From assembly GCA_902729315.2 (NCBI GenBank), contig LR746268.1, positions 7,361,501 to 7,425,500 of the forward strand: a DNA stretch of 64,000 nt, in the 5' to 3' direction. Each line of letters opens with the position of its first letter. Positions within the stretch are counted from its first letter, which is position 1. A program made the translations under genes and the position numbers. The notes under the pieces were generated by a model that was not told where the DNA came from, ran no database searches, and saw nothing but the letters and a program-made list of their open reading frames with translations. This document shows positions 35,701 to 47,923 of this stretch, piece by piece. The DNA comes from Spirodela intermedia (Eukaryota > Streptophyta > Magnoliopsida > Alismatales > Araceae).

Positions 35701-36458
35701 TCATTTCGATTAAATTTGACAAAAATAGTATGAGGAGAAGGTGTCTTAATGATGAATCCCGTAACAATTCGACAGGTATTACAGGAAGATGACGACAAGA
35801 AAGAAGTACACAAAGCTCGGGCTTCGGCTCTGAAAATCCTCGGGAAGGTTTTCAAGGTATGAAAGGAACAGAAGCTATAGTTCTTGCCAGCCCATTAGTC
35901 ACAAGTTCTGAACTGATCATTCTGTGACACCTTTAGAATCAATTTCATTGTGATTGTTCTTTAATTCCAAGTGAATAGCTGTTAGTCGATCCAAGACTGT
36001 GATTAGAATGCTCGTGCTTGCTGCAGCGGGGAAGGGAGGCAAAAGATGTGGGGACTTCTCAGAGTGTAAACGCCGTGCATGATGATGGAAACAGTTCCGA
36101 TGATAGTTCGGTTGAGGATTCTCCAGGAACGCTTGCATATCGAACACCTTTATTAACTCAGGTGTGTGTGTGAGAGCACCTTAGTTCTGAGATTTTCTGG
36201 GGCCGTCCATATTTGGATAAATCCTCATTGCGAAGAACAGGGTATTACTTTACTGGTGTGCTCATCATTTTGCCCCCAACTAGTGAATTAATCTCGACGA
36301 GAATAGATTGCAGATCAGTTTCTGATGAGATCATTTCTAAGAACCCTAGTGTATCCTTGATAACTCTTAGATTTGCCTTCTCATTCATATTTCCACAGGT
36401 TATTGGAAGGCTTTTCAGATGCTTCTGCAACCCAGCGCACGATGTGGATGGTGACTGA
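32753..36458 (+). CDS. DnaJ (HSP40) cochaperone with DnaJ-X domain (At1g77020-like)
   Basis: Stimulates HSP70 ATPase. Ten exons: 32753-32827, 32922-32981, 33084-33166, 33417-33570, 34807-34936, 35053-35211, 35294-35472, 35776-35856, 36027-36161, 36399-36458; 371 residues. The J domain fills residues 1-65 ([22 protein letters not shown], the HPD triad in [18 protein letters not shown], then [19 protein letters not shown]). The DnaJ-X domain follows: [70 protein letters not shown] and [18 protein letters not shown]. There is no Gly/Phe or zinc-finger region, so it is a class C J-protein. The exon 2 donor reads CAG|GCCAGT, so a GC-AG intron is needed to keep FQ-ALGEAYQ; every other intron is GT-AG. 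The last exon (ending [17 protein letters not shown]) is the least certain; without splicing, the frame stops at 36173. Family-known start MEYYDVLG chosen. Confidence 0.9.
34221..34620 (-). mobile_element. LTR relic with primer-binding-site remnant in DnaJ intron 4
   Basis: GCTCTAATATAA at 34221-34232 resembles the complement of a copia PBS (TGGTATCAGAGC) and is followed at 34235 by TG and a segment rich in repeats of the type AATCCACAAGGATT and ACTCCACAAGGATC (about 34310-34440). This is how the inner edge of a minus-strand copia LTR looks. No polyprotein is left beside it. It explains part of the length of the 1.24-kb intron. The right end is only a guess. Confidence 0.5.
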
Positions 36459-37010
36459 AGATGGAGAGCTTGAAGCTGAAAGCTGGAGTTTTCCGACCGA
36501 GGAAGCCCCTAGCTCATGCTACTTGTGGCTCTTATTTTTAAACTATCTTCTTGTCTAAGTTTTCTTCTTTCCAAGGACGGCCCAACCTATGCATTTTAAA
36601 CCAGATGATTAGATTCTGCCTGCCTAGTTGGTGTACTCGGCTCTAGTTTTGCAGTGCCCCATCTAACCACATCAAGAACTAATTAAGATTAGTATGCAAG
36701 AAAATTGCCACAGACACCCCCCTGTCAAGGACGTGTACAGAAGAAAATGATGATCTGAGAACGGGGAAGAGTAGGGGTGAAGAAGAAGAAGAAGAAGAAG
36801 AAGGCTAGAAAGGGCCATGGAGGATTGATTACTCTCCCAAGTCAAGATCCCTGCCCTTATCATACCTCTTCCACGCGATTAAGGTCATTTATTCTAGTGA
36901 AGTCGCTCGTCCTTTCGATTCTAGTTGAACAGACGAAGTACAGCTAGGAAACGTCGACAGGAGTTTGGCTACATTATGTACAGGGGGCAGCTGGTTCCCC
37001 GGGGGGAGGA
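36459..37010. other. Convergent intergenic region
   Basis: Between the DnaJ stop and the ACR stop, holding both 3'UTRs. Includes an (AGA)n run at about 36780-36803. No coding signal. Confidence 0.5.
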
Positions 37011-39126
37011 TCAGTTCAAGAAACGCTCGAAGAAGCTCCCCAGGGAGAAGCTGTTCTTGGCCCATCCGTTGGGGCGGGGGGACTCTCCGCTGCCGGGGAC
37101 TCTCCTCACGTTGAGCATCACCTTCTGGCCGATCTCCTGTCGAAGAGCCTCGATCGTCTTCGCGTCTATGGGATACCCAGAAGCGTCCCTCACGTAGAAC
37201 ACGTCCAGAGCTTGCTCGCCCACCGTGCTCACGCCCGCCCTGGTCACGGACAGCCCGTTCTCGCGGAGCACTCTTGTCACGTCCGAGAGCAACCCTACTC
37301 TGTCCCTGCCGCAGAGTTCCAGGCTGATTCCCTAGGCAGGCATCGTATTCTGTTCAATTAAGACCTCCCCCGCATCTAAATACGGAAGAAGATCGAACCC
37401 AAGAGAGAAAAATGAGGTCTTTCTTACGTCGGAGATTCTTCGGCGAATTGCAGCTTCAAGGCACTTGATCACGCGTTCCCTCTCTTCTTTCGAGTCGAGG
37501 GTGCAGCCGTCCGCGTGGCGGATGTAGTACTCCTGTAAATGGCGACATTGCAGAGAAGTTAGAGGCGACGAACGGTGCCCATTTCGGGGAGGGTGGGAAT
37601 TTATTGACGCACCTGCCGGGCGTTGTGGCCTTCGGAGGAGATGGAGGCGTGGAAGACAACGTACTGCATGTCGGTGAGGGTGCAGACGATGTCGAACAGC
37701 AGCTTAGTCCGATCTCTGCACTGGACATTCACCACTGAGTAGCCCTTGTCGTCGCACTGGTCGACGGTGATGATGGGCTTTGGATAGGATACGCCCTTGT
37801 CCCCCCCTTCCCCCACTCCAACATCGTCCTCGTAGTCCTTGTCGGCGGACATCAGCTGGTGGAGGCGGCGGTCAACGTGGGTGTACCCCATGGAGAAATT
37901 AGTCCTGGCCTCCCTGCGGTCGTCTCCCCACACGCTCAGCACGTTCTTGAGCTGTTCCTCCATCACCCTGAGACGATCGGGGTCGACAACGGCGCTGCAG
38001 GTGGTGTCGTCGTTGACGTAGACGACGCAGGCGACGCGCATGTTGTGAGTCCAGACTTCGGCGGCTAGAACATTGCAGTGGAGATTCGCAAGGACGGCGA
38101 AGATCTCTGAGAGCAGGCCTGGGCGGTCGGTTCCGATAAGCTCGATGGCGGTGTAGTTCCCAACGGAATGCATCCCCACAGCCTTCGTCGGCCAAGCATT
38201 TCCGTTTCTGCTCAAAGTCTTACCCTTTGGACCCAGAGCCTGGTACGATACAGCATGAACCATGGTGACCGGACATACTTGGGAGGAAGTAAAGGCATTG
38301 ACTTTCTATGATTGGTGTTGGTTCCTTACCATCTCGATGTACTCCATGGTCTTCCTGTCGCTGATCTTGTTGCCATGCTGGTCGGTAACGTGGAATACTG
38401 CGACATGAAATGGGGGGGAGATGCATAATTAGTCAACGCCTGTCGGCCGTTTCACGAAGATAGGGGCAATCTGGAGTCAACTCCCAAAGATCCGTGTATT
38501 TCTTGTTTTGACCTACCGTCCATGAACCATCCGCCGTCGGAGGAGATGTAGGCCTTGGAAATGGCGAGGTCGAGATCGCTGAGCACCTGCACCACCTCCA
38601 GAAGGATACCCGGCCTGTTCACACTGTCCACCTGGTGATCGCGAGAAATGGTACCGGGAAGAAAAGCACGGCAAAGAAGAGAAAACCTAAGTCATCTTGC
38701 AGCCAAGAATTTCAGAAAATTCGTATCACTGTTCCCCAAGCTGAAAATCGAATAACTGAGACTACTTGGAGCGGGCAAACGAGAATTAGAGACATGTTCA
38801 GGAGCTGATTTCCCAAGAACTAAATATTTATGTTATCAGATGTTAGAATTTCTTAGTAGACTCCCCAGGAAAGACATACTAAAAATCTAATGTTTTTAAC
38901 GACTACACCGGTGGACGTGAGGAAGATACCTTCACAAGCGTACAGTCGCTGCAAGATGTGTTGTCAATGGATACTCTGCAGAGGGAAGGGAGAAAATCCA
39001 TCAGAACGTAGGCTTCAGGATGCAGAAGCCGGGGAAGGGGTGGAGACCAGACCTGGGTGGATTAATACGCTGGCTTAGGGTCTCATACTCGGGGTCGAAG
39101 TAAGGCCAGCACGCTCCGCGGTCCAT
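37011..39126 (-). CDS. ACR3: ACT-domain repeat protein (ACR3/ACR4 type)
   Basis: Seven exons on the minus strand: 39126-39053, 38975-38930, 38631-38517, 38397-38330, 38239-37613, 37532-37428, 37331-37011; 451 residues, all phases consistent. Four ACT domains are visible: about residues 41-110 (VNRPGILLEVVQVLSDLDL), 131-205 (TAIELIGTDRPGLLSEIFAVL), 267-345 (NVQCRDRTKLLFDIVCTLTDM) and 346-420 (GISLELCGRDRVGLLSDVTRVL). ACT domains bind small ligands, typically amino acids. Plant ACR proteins resemble bacterial GlnD sensors without the enzyme part and are thought to sense nitrogen or amino-acid status. The N-terminus CWPYFDPEYETLSQRINPP and C-terminus NSFSLGSFFERFLN are family signatures. Neighbour order suggests ACR3 (At1g76990) rather than ACR4; the paralogue choice is an inference. 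Confidence 0.94.
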
Positions 39127-39277
39127 TCGACTGCTGACCACGCTGCCGCCCCTTCTCGGCTCTCCTACCTTTCTTCCCCCTCCCTCCTCAGGGCTTTCCC
39201 TCTCCCTGGAGAACACCACGCAGACGCATGAGAACTGAAGAGTACGGCGGATACTGACCGTAGAGGTGAGACCCAGC

Positions 39278-39306
39278 GAGAGAGAGAGAGAGAGAGAGAG
39301 GGAGAG
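39278..39306. repeat. (GA)n microsatellite upstream of the ACR gene
   Basis: About 14 GA units, 150 bases before the minus-strand ACR start, probably in its 5'UTR as (CT)n. Confidence 0.9.
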
Positions 39307-40413
39307 ATTCGCGACCACAAAGTGATGCCTTTGGAGTCTTACTGTCCTCCTCCTCGACCTCAAACTGTGCGCCGACCACCAGCTCCAAACCCTTTCTGGT
39401 TTGTTCAAGATGACTGATTGATGGGTTTCCGGGGTGGAGAGTTAACAGGTTCTCAGGATTCCGTCAGAGGAATTTTTTCCCTCCCACCATCTCTACATCC
39501 TTTCATGGCATCTGCTCCTCAGGAACGAACCCCTTCGCCGATATGGCGGCTGTTGGGCGTGGGCGTGTTCCTGTGAACGCCGGCTGTCGCCCTACTTGCC
39601 GGGTTCGAAGAATTCATTCATCTTTGTGATTAAATTTCTAACTCTCATCGAATCCTAACGAATCTGGGAAGTGGCCCCCTCCCCTCCAGAGAGCCAAAAA
39701 ATTGGTGTACATCGATCCCGACTTACGTTGACTTTTAAACTACCACCACGAGACAAGTCGAACCCATAAGAAATCTGTACGCAACAAAGTTTCCAACCTC
39801 AGCTATAAAATTTTATACCTCGTTCAAGGGAGAAGACCGGATTTTTTTTTACTTTTTAGATATTTAACTTTTATAAACCTCTCTCCGTGACCGGAAATTT
39901 CAGTACTTCTAAAGAGAGCGCCATAGCCAGGACACTTACCAGATGGGCAGTCGCTCGGAGCGGCTCAGACCTCACGCAGCTTCGGCTTACATCATCGGAG
40001 CGGCCCTGCCATAAAAGGGCATACGTCATTCGTTAATAACTATGCAGATGGTCAGAAAGGGTCACATCAAAACTTCTACTTTTGGCAAAATATGCGCAAT
40101 CTTCACCAAACATAGACTAATAAAAATCAGTGATCGGCCCTCGGAGATGCTTATCATATGAGGCAAGTGGCCGAGGACAAAATCCAACAATTAAAGCAGT
40201 CGGCGTGATTCCAGAATCTTTGTATTTTTTACTACTTTAGTTTAAACATATGCTCGCAAATGACAGCGAATACGACGGCGGACGAAGACGAAGAGGGAAC
40301 GGCTCAGGAAAGAGGAGAACTTGTGGCGCTGCTTATTGGGGAAGCGGCAGCCGGCAAGCAAGATTCCTCTAACCCATCATGTCCAGTGGAAAGCGACCTT
40401 CGAGGAGAGGTAA

Positions 40414-40420
<7 letters not shown>

Positions 40421-40446
<26 letters not shown>

Positions 40447-40457
40447 GATATATATTA
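40421..40457. repeat. (TA)n microsatellite
   Basis: TGTGTGTATATA...TAGATATATAT, a mixed TG/TA run that follows directly after a candidate 5' splice site at 40409. Confidence 0.9.
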
Positions 40458-42053
40458 TTTTTCACGGCCCAGGAAGTAATTTTCTGTTCCATTTTTGGGT
40501 GGGCCTTTCAGACGGATCGACCCATTTTTTTTCAAAAAAATGCGGCGGAAGCTGAGTTGTTCTTGGGAAGAACATGTGCTCTGACTGTTAGAAGGAGGTA
40601 AAAGAAATCTGTAGCATCAAAGGAAATGGATGGGATGGGGGGGGAGATGCGGCCGACGGTTGGTTTAAATCCTGAGAACCTGAATCTTCTTCCATCAGGT
40701 GGAAGTTGGGGGGTCGAAGAAGCGCACAAAAAAGGGTAGATTCCGACGACAACCAAGGACCACAGATCCGCCGCCCCTTGACAGGTTTCGTCTGGTAGGA
40801 TGGGTTTGGTGGGCCAAGAAGCATCCCTCCATCCCAGCTGGGAAAGGGAAATGACTCACAGTTTTCGACGCGGGTATGGCGGTCAGCCCCTCGCCCATCA
40901 TCAGATTCCCCCAAAAAAGTGATTTTTCTGCTTCCACGGGGCCTTTACCGTCCTTCCCCGAGACGGCGAAGGGGGTCCCGGTAAATCCGAGCCGCTGGGC
41001 GGCCGTTTTTCTGCAGCGGCTGCCGTCAAACGAGGGCAAGCGCTCAGAGATTCCGTTCAACGTCGTTCGCTCAGGGGATATCGAGGCCAGGGGAAAAAGA
41101 CCAAAGCGCTGGGAGCATTTCCTGTGGCTATGGGAACTCGACCGACTATTCTATTGTAGCAGCAGATCAGAGTGGTCCGAAGGAGGGAGGAGGACCACTT
41201 CCTCCACCATGAGCAGTGCCACAAGAAGGGCTCTAGCTGATTGGACGCGTAGATCCAGAGTGATGGAGGGAGGGAAGGAGGACTCTCTCAGTTGGCAATT
41301 GTGTATGGCACGAGAAATCGCGGATGATGCCTGCTCGATTGAACTATGAGCGTTTCCTGTTGCTCGTAAACAGAACCAGAGCGCTAGCGCAGGAAAGAGA
41401 GGCGTGAAAGAGGTCTGAGGCGGCGAGAGAAGGTTAATGGCGGTTGGTCCCTATCCTAGAGAGGAAAACAGGGGGAGACCAGACTCTGACAGGGCAGGCG
41501 GAGGTCGCTGCTCCGGACAGAGGTGGCGCCGCCGGATGCCGGAGTCGGGATTTATTTTCAGGCTCTGATAAAGTAGCGCCTGCCGGGTAGCTTTCCGCCT
41601 GGTTTCAGCGGTGCCGTCGGACTGTCGCCTCCCGCAACGAACATGCAGGATTCCTAATTTGTCAATTTCACTGTGACAGGACCTGTCACGGCCACATCGT
41701 TATGCGGATTCTCAGAAGATGAGCAACCGGAGAGACCCTCCGCGCCACAGCGCCGACACTCGCTTTCCTTCAGAAGACAATAACGGCGGCGATGGCGTCT
41801 GATCGCATATTTCCGTTAAGATGAAAGCTAATTCACGATCAAGAAGAGTCGGATACGAAAACTAGGACCACAAAGAGGAAGAAAGACGAGAATGAGAAGG
41901 ATTCAATCGGACCCTTGTGGCCACTCCCTGGTTTTTCTTTCCTCTTCCGTTCAAGGGCGACGGAACGAGAACGAAAACAGACGGGGAATGTATCTCCGGA
42001 AGGCTTATCATCCGAGAATCCTTCACGGGGAGGATGAATCGAGAGAATAACAG

Positions 42054-42078
42054 AACAGAACAGAACAGAACAGAACAG
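42054..42078. repeat. (CAGAA)n pentanucleotide repeat
   Basis: Five tandem units with a consistent 5-base period. Confidence 0.85.
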
Positions 42079-45000
42079 GGGCGTGAAGAAAACGCTTACC
42101 TCTCTTCCTTCCCCTTCCTCTCTCCTTCTCACATAGAATCCTTTGCAGACAAAAGCCGGTACACTAGGCGTCAAAGAGGGGGAGGAAGGGAGATCGATGG
42201 GGCGAGATGGATTATATCATCTATAATCGCTGGCAAGGAGCATGAAGTGGGTAATCAAAGGGGTGGAAGAGGGGTGGAATCAGTCTCTTTCTACGTCGGA
42301 AGAGCACTCGCCGCCTTCAGCCCCCCATTCCTCCCTCCTCCTTTCCACCCCACGAGGCCTCCCGCCGTTTCCCCCTCTCTCCCACCAGCTACGCGACCAC
42401 TTGGATGTCAAACAACTTGTATTTATACCTGCAACTGGGCAGGGGCACATGCACCGGAGGTTCCCGTTGACATTAACCTGCCCACACGAGCCAGCGCCGG
42501 GATCTCCTGGCGAGGGGAAGAATGGGGGTCGCAAAGAGCAGTAAAAAGTAGGTTTTTCGTTGGTAGGCAGGCGATGTGCTCTACCAGACAAAAGCGTCAG
42601 TGCGACGCACAACGCACCTACGACCAGCGCGGCGGCCCTGCCCGCCGCCTCTGGTTCACTGCTGCCGGACATCGATGGGGAACGGCGTCTGCTGATGAGA
42701 GAATTGCTGGTTGATTCTGATGCGTTCTTCGTTACGAGCGTTTGATGGGATTCCAGTCGGAGGGCGGCTGGATTAGACCTTTTTCTCGTTGCCCGTCGCT
42801 TTCCCTTTCTCCCCCGATCGTCTCCCTGGATCTCCGAGGACCTTTCCCGATTGGGCTTCGATTCTTTGTCCGCCAGTCACCCGGTGCGCCTAGAGCAAAT
42901 CGTTTTCTTATATTCCAGTCGATCTGATGAACTTCTCTCTGAATCTAATGGGCCAATTCCTCCGACGGGAAGACTCCTTCGGGAACATGAGGCCTACACA
43001 TCGCCGTCAGACACTGTTTTCCGTCGAAGAAGAAGATCATATCTAGAATCAAGAATAGTTTGGAATTATGTATGATTAACTGTCCTAATCTCGGGGTTGA
43101 GAGGATCTATGCTCCTTACTCGTGTCATCTCCGGCTGGCTATGTCATCGCCGGCATGATTGACAAGGCTGGGGACCATCGCCAGCAAGAACCAAATTTTC
43201 GACCGGCGACCTCTCTTTCTCTTCACTTCATGTGGCCGAGTGCTCAACACACAGGGGCTGACCTGGGGGCTCGTGGATGTGACGGCAAGGAACCCGTATC
43301 GATTACTTCATACCTGGCGGGTCCACGATGGCTGGGGTGCTCTTCTCTCCACAGCGCAGTGCTGTTTGAAGATTCGAGCACATCTGGGTCAGCAGCAGCT
43401 TCCCAGGAGTCCCTCCATCTTCAGAGAAGCAGACAGATGACGCGTCTGAACTTCTGATCCACGGAGTGAAGTGTGGATTCTGGCGGTGTACCTGAACTCT
43501 CGAAGAATCCCGTCGAATCATGCTTCCTCATTGACGCTGACAATCTGTGGGGCTGACCATCCGCGGGATTGATTCTTTCTTCCGGAGTGATCGATAGAGT
43601 ACGCGGTCGAGGGAATGTGTGGGCTTATCGGGTTCGCCGAGAAATGAGACTGATGGGGAGTGGCATGGAGGAGAATGAGAAGAACAGCTACGATCTGTTC
43701 ATCTGATGGCAGCCAGCCAACCAGTGCAGGCAACACATTCAACCTCCCCTGTTCTGAGGTCCAATCATCGGCCATACGACCAGAATGCCCAACTCACAGG
43801 ACCTGCCAGTCAGACCTTTTGAACATTACATGGTGCATACAGAACATAGACGAAGGTAGATCATCCACTTTACAGCTACTGTGTTTTCTTACCAGGATGA
43901 AATCGGCTCCAACCTGTTGACTGGATATTTTAATGAAGGCATCGGGGACTATGAAAGTCGTGGGAGATTGACATCACCCGGATGGCTCGGAGCATCTCAT
44001 ATGGTGATACTTGGCGCGATTTCCATCGACCTTTCGGTGCGGAAGAGTCACATCTCCATCAAGCAAATTGTCGTCATCTCATTGCGTGTCGATCGTGCAT
44101 CGTGATCCTGGAATAGATAGAGCTCTGTCCGAATTCGGATGAAGAAAACCTCTCCAACAGTGCTTCAGGTTCCTCCGTTCGCGGATATGATTATCCATAA
44201 AAACCCTCCTTGATCAACGTACTCCAACACTGTGGTAAGAGCGAGCTTGTCTCGGCGAAGATCTCATTATGCCATGTTTTCTTCCGGGAAGATCCTGGTT
44301 GTTTTGTTCATATATTCTCGGAGATCTCTTGCTACCACAGACCCTGGGTTTTCAGAGGTTAGTGGGTGCACGATAATGCAAGGAATAACTTTTGAGCTGT
44401 GGAGTGGAGCCACCGTACCTCCTGTCAAGAGAATCTAAGACTAAGATGTCCATCCCAAAACTACCCATATCCGTAATATTCTCCGATCTTGCATACTTTC
44501 TGACCTCTCCAGCATACTTTGTTCGAGTTGACTCTTTCATGGAGGTGACTGGACTCTTTCAACTTCCTAGGCCTTATCTTGTGATGGGTGAGGATAAAGT
44601 CCCATACGTGGATATTCTAATCCAGTTCTATAATAAACAAGAACAGGGTCGCATCAAACGGAGTCTAATCTCTTATTCTGATTCTTCTGATGCGTAATCT
44701 TACCAGAGCATCGGGTTTCTGAAGGAAAACATGAGGTTGTATCCATTTCTGATCTTCAGAAATTCATCGCACTACAATCAGAATAGGATTCTACAGCTCT
44801 GGATCGAAGAATTCGATCCATTGGCTGCTGAAAACATTGGCGAAATATGAAATTTACAGCTGAGAATGAGACCTTGATTCTCTGTTAACGTGCTTGGATG
44901 GGTTCTTGAAGCATCTACTCCCCGGTTAGATGGTAGCCAAGGAACCGGCGATTGACCAAAGTGAACTGAAAAGATAATAAGATGCAACGTCAGGAAAGCA

Positions 45001-45765
45001 AGTCAACGTTATTACTGACCACCATATTCCTACCTTGTTCTACGCGCACTTTGTTGACTTTTTTTTTTATTCAATTATTTTCAACTGCCATCTTCGATTC
45101 CCCCCCCTTCCAATGCTTCGTCAGCTAAGAATTGAAAGTACTGTGGGTATATTTTCCCTAATACTGTTATCTTATATGGCATCGAACCTTGCTAGAGAAA
45201 TACTTTCGGTATCAACTCATGTATACCACACATCAACTTTACTCCTGAATATGTGTCTCTCTCAATTTTTTTGCAGCAACTGGGCAGCATTTTATCCAGG
45301 GATAATTCTTCAGATGTTCGGATATGATTTCAATCACGCGCAAGCTAACTTTCGTCTTGTTCCACGCGACCTCAGTTTCATTGCTCATCTCCAATCTGAA
45401 TTGAAGGAGAAGCTTCGGAGCATAGGAGTGACGAAAAATCATGAAAGTGCACGAAAAAGTCTGGGTTTTTTTCATTCATCATGCTTGTGAGGAAGTTTTG
45501 TATCCTTGCAAACAACACGAGCACAAAGAAATATTACTAGATATGATCGACCGGCTTTCTAATAGCTGGCGAACCAGAGCATGGTGTGGTTCCCAGATCG
45601 GGCCATCATGCTCGAGTAGAGTTCGAGGTGCTGAGGTGGTAATGACAAGCTGTTCGGATTGAAACATTCGCTGAGCTTTTTCTTTTTTTTCACATTGCAG
45701 CGGGGAGAAGAAGAACATTCGAGTTTGATTTAATGTGTTCAGCTATCTGCACTTGGGTGTTGCAA

Positions 45766-47923
45766 CTAAAGAGGAACATCAGGGGGATAGTCTTCGCGGT
45801 GCCTCTGAATTGTCTGACGGAGCAATGCCTCCTGTTCCCGGAGGTTGCTGGTCGGAACGTCGTACACATCCGTGAACAGCTCCGACAGTGGGGGCTTCTC
45901 TGCTCTCTCCGATATCTGAATGGCGTTCATCAGCTGGACAGAAGACAGGGAGACGATGAGCAGGGGGAAGGGTGGGCGGGCAAGCGTGAGAAGAGGAGAC
46001 GTGGAAGAGACGCACCTCCTTCTTCACATTTTTCCTCAGCTCCGTCTCGTTCTCATCGCTCCACCAGCCGTTCCTCTGCACCCACTTCCTATACCGGGAG
46101 ATGGGGTCCCTAGCCGTCCTCCAATGCTCGATCTCGTGCACTGGGCGGTACTTGGTGGAATCGTCCGACGTAGAATGATGGCCGACTCTGTAAGTAAGCG
46201 CCTGCAAATTTTTTTGGTTTCATGGAATTAAAGTTTGCTTCCGAGAGTCAGCAGTTTCTACTCGGAGAAGAAATTTTCTGCGCGAACCTCGATAAGAATG
46301 GGTCTGGATTCGCTGATGGCCATCTCTCGGGCGGCGTGGACGGCACTGTAGACGGCGAGGGCGTCGTTCCCGTCAATCCGGATGCTGCGGATCCCGTAGG
46401 CCTGGCCTCTGACGACGGCGCCGTCACCTGTCGATCACCCCATGAGTCAAGACACGAACAGAACGGCAGGAACTAGGGGACAAGATCATTGCCAAGTACT
46501 GCGGAACTGCTCGGATGTGGGGGTGCTGATCGCCCATCCATTGTTGCGACAGAAGAAGATGACTGGGACCTCCATCACGGCGGCGAAATTGAGGGCGGCG
46601 TGGAAATCCCCCTGGAAGGAGGATGACGGGTCAGGAAGAACAGTGGTGGGCTTACAAGGTAGCAACTGCAGGAATAATAACCTCGCTGGTGCCGCCGTCA
46701 CCGAAGTAGGTGACCGCACAGGCCTGCTTCCCTTCCATCTTCAGAGAATAAGCCGCTCCAACAGCGTGGGGAATTTGGGTCCTGGGAATTGAAAAGCACG
46801 ATTTTTTAACGATAGATTGAGGTCGATCAATCCTCTCAGAATCAAAATGGGATGTTCACATACGCAATGGGTGAAGAAACCGTGAAGTAATTAAGCTTGT
46901 TGGAACCATAATGGATCGGCATCTGCCGCCCTTTGCCGTAGTCGTATTTGTTGCCGAAACACTGGTTGGCGAATTCCTGCAGAGTGAAACCTCGCCAGAG
47001 GAGGATGCCGGGTTCCCTGTACTGCTCATTCAGGCCAAATCCTCCCCGTAAAGATTGTTTCCGAGGGACTAGGAGATACCGAAGGAGGCAATGCAATTAT
47101 CAGATCCTATTTCTACCTGCGGGAAGACGACGTCGTCCATGGTGAGTGCAGCAGCCGAGGCAATGTTGATGGCCTCTTCTCCGATTGTCGTAAGATAGAA
47201 GGAGATTCTTCCCTGCCTCTGGGCCTCGTAGAAGATAGTGTCCATTGTTTGTAGAGTGACCATCCCGCTGTACATCTCCAGAGCCATCTCCTTGCTCACC
47301 TGACGATGAGATAATCTCACCTCAGAGTTTCAAATACTTTCAATCTGTGACGGAATCCATTCTCGCTCGTTCATGAGAGAGTTGGATGTCAGAAATACCT
47401 CTTTGAAACTGCTCCCGGAGATCGTCCGTCCATCGTCATCAAGAACACGATAGCAGTTGATTCTCTCCTTCAACAATTCGGCGAGGAATTCCATCTCGGC
47501 AACAAACGCTACCTTCCCCCCGGGGAAATTCACCACCTGCTGGAACATTTACAACGAATGAGGTGACCTAGGATCACCAATGCCGGCATCGATATCCATC
47601 TTGTTCTACGAATCAATGCCCTCTCTACTTCAGATGGACGCGGCGGAAGCCACAAACAAGACGCCATAAGATGCCATCACCTGGTTTCCATTGCTCTCGC
47701 ACTCCCGAGCCTCGATCTCGTCGGCTCCCGCCGTCCCAAAACGACGAGCGGTTACTCGGGACGAGATACAGGGCGACACCCCGCCGGCATCCCTCCGGCA
47801 GATCTCCACGGGGAGAGACGGACCACCGCCAACGTTGCTAAGACCGGCGCGAAAGCTCCCCATGAATCCCATCCTCCGCGCCAGCTCCCTCGCGGCCCTC
47901 GACCCTGCGAGCCGCCCTGCCAT
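45766..47923 (-). CDS. 2-oxoisovalerate dehydrogenase (BCKDH) subunit E1-alpha, mitochondrial
   Basis: The thiamine-diphosphate decarboxylase subunit that, with E1-beta, oxidatively decarboxylates 2-oxo acids from Val, Leu and Ile in mitochondria. Nine exons on the minus strand: 47923-47681, 47536-47399, 47299-47117, 47021-46864, 46781-46682, 46611-46500, 46427-46288, 46201-46016, 45933-45766; 475 residues, all phases consistent. Exon 1 is an Arg/Ala/Gly-rich presequence ([20 protein letters not shown]). The E1 core has [56 protein letters not shown] and [12 protein letters not shown]. The thiamine-diphosphate motif runs from [17 protein letters not shown] to CRNNGWAIS. The phosphorylation loop is [16 protein letters not shown], where the family's regulatory serine lies. 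The tail [14 protein letters not shown] ends at PPDVPL. It resembles At1g21400/At5g09300. The ATG at 47923 gives a presequence of usual size; the frame is open further upstream. Confidence 0.95.

Larger units (their letters stand above)
39127..45765. other. 6.6-kb region without a confident gene
   Basis: Holds the ACR promoter at its left and the 3' flank of the BCKDH gene at its right. In between are a TA-repeat (40421-40457), a (CAGAA)n array (42054-42078) and many short ORFs on both strands. Two exon-like candidates are noted in the findings: 40260-40408 plus, which ends at a good donor GAG|GTAAGT, and 42672-42421 minus, which starts with a signal-peptide-like sequence. Neither matches a family I know. 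No transposon domain is readable. At 45010-45490 there is an AT-rich part with an ORF of no recognisable family. Confidence 0.4.

Noticed and set aside
41917-42714. Plus-strand ORF of 265 codons
   Set aside because: Crosses a (CAGAA)n repeat, is low-complexity, has no recognisable domain and overlaps a more protein-like ORF on the other strand.
43100-44700. Several overlapping ORFs in both directions
   Set aside because: None shows a conserved motif or a continuous splice chain, and each is about as long as expected by chance.
45035-45490. Plus-strand ORF of 151 codons with an internal TTTTTGCAG acceptor-like site
   Set aside because: No family recognised, and no partner exons. Possibly a transposon fragment, but no domain can be named.
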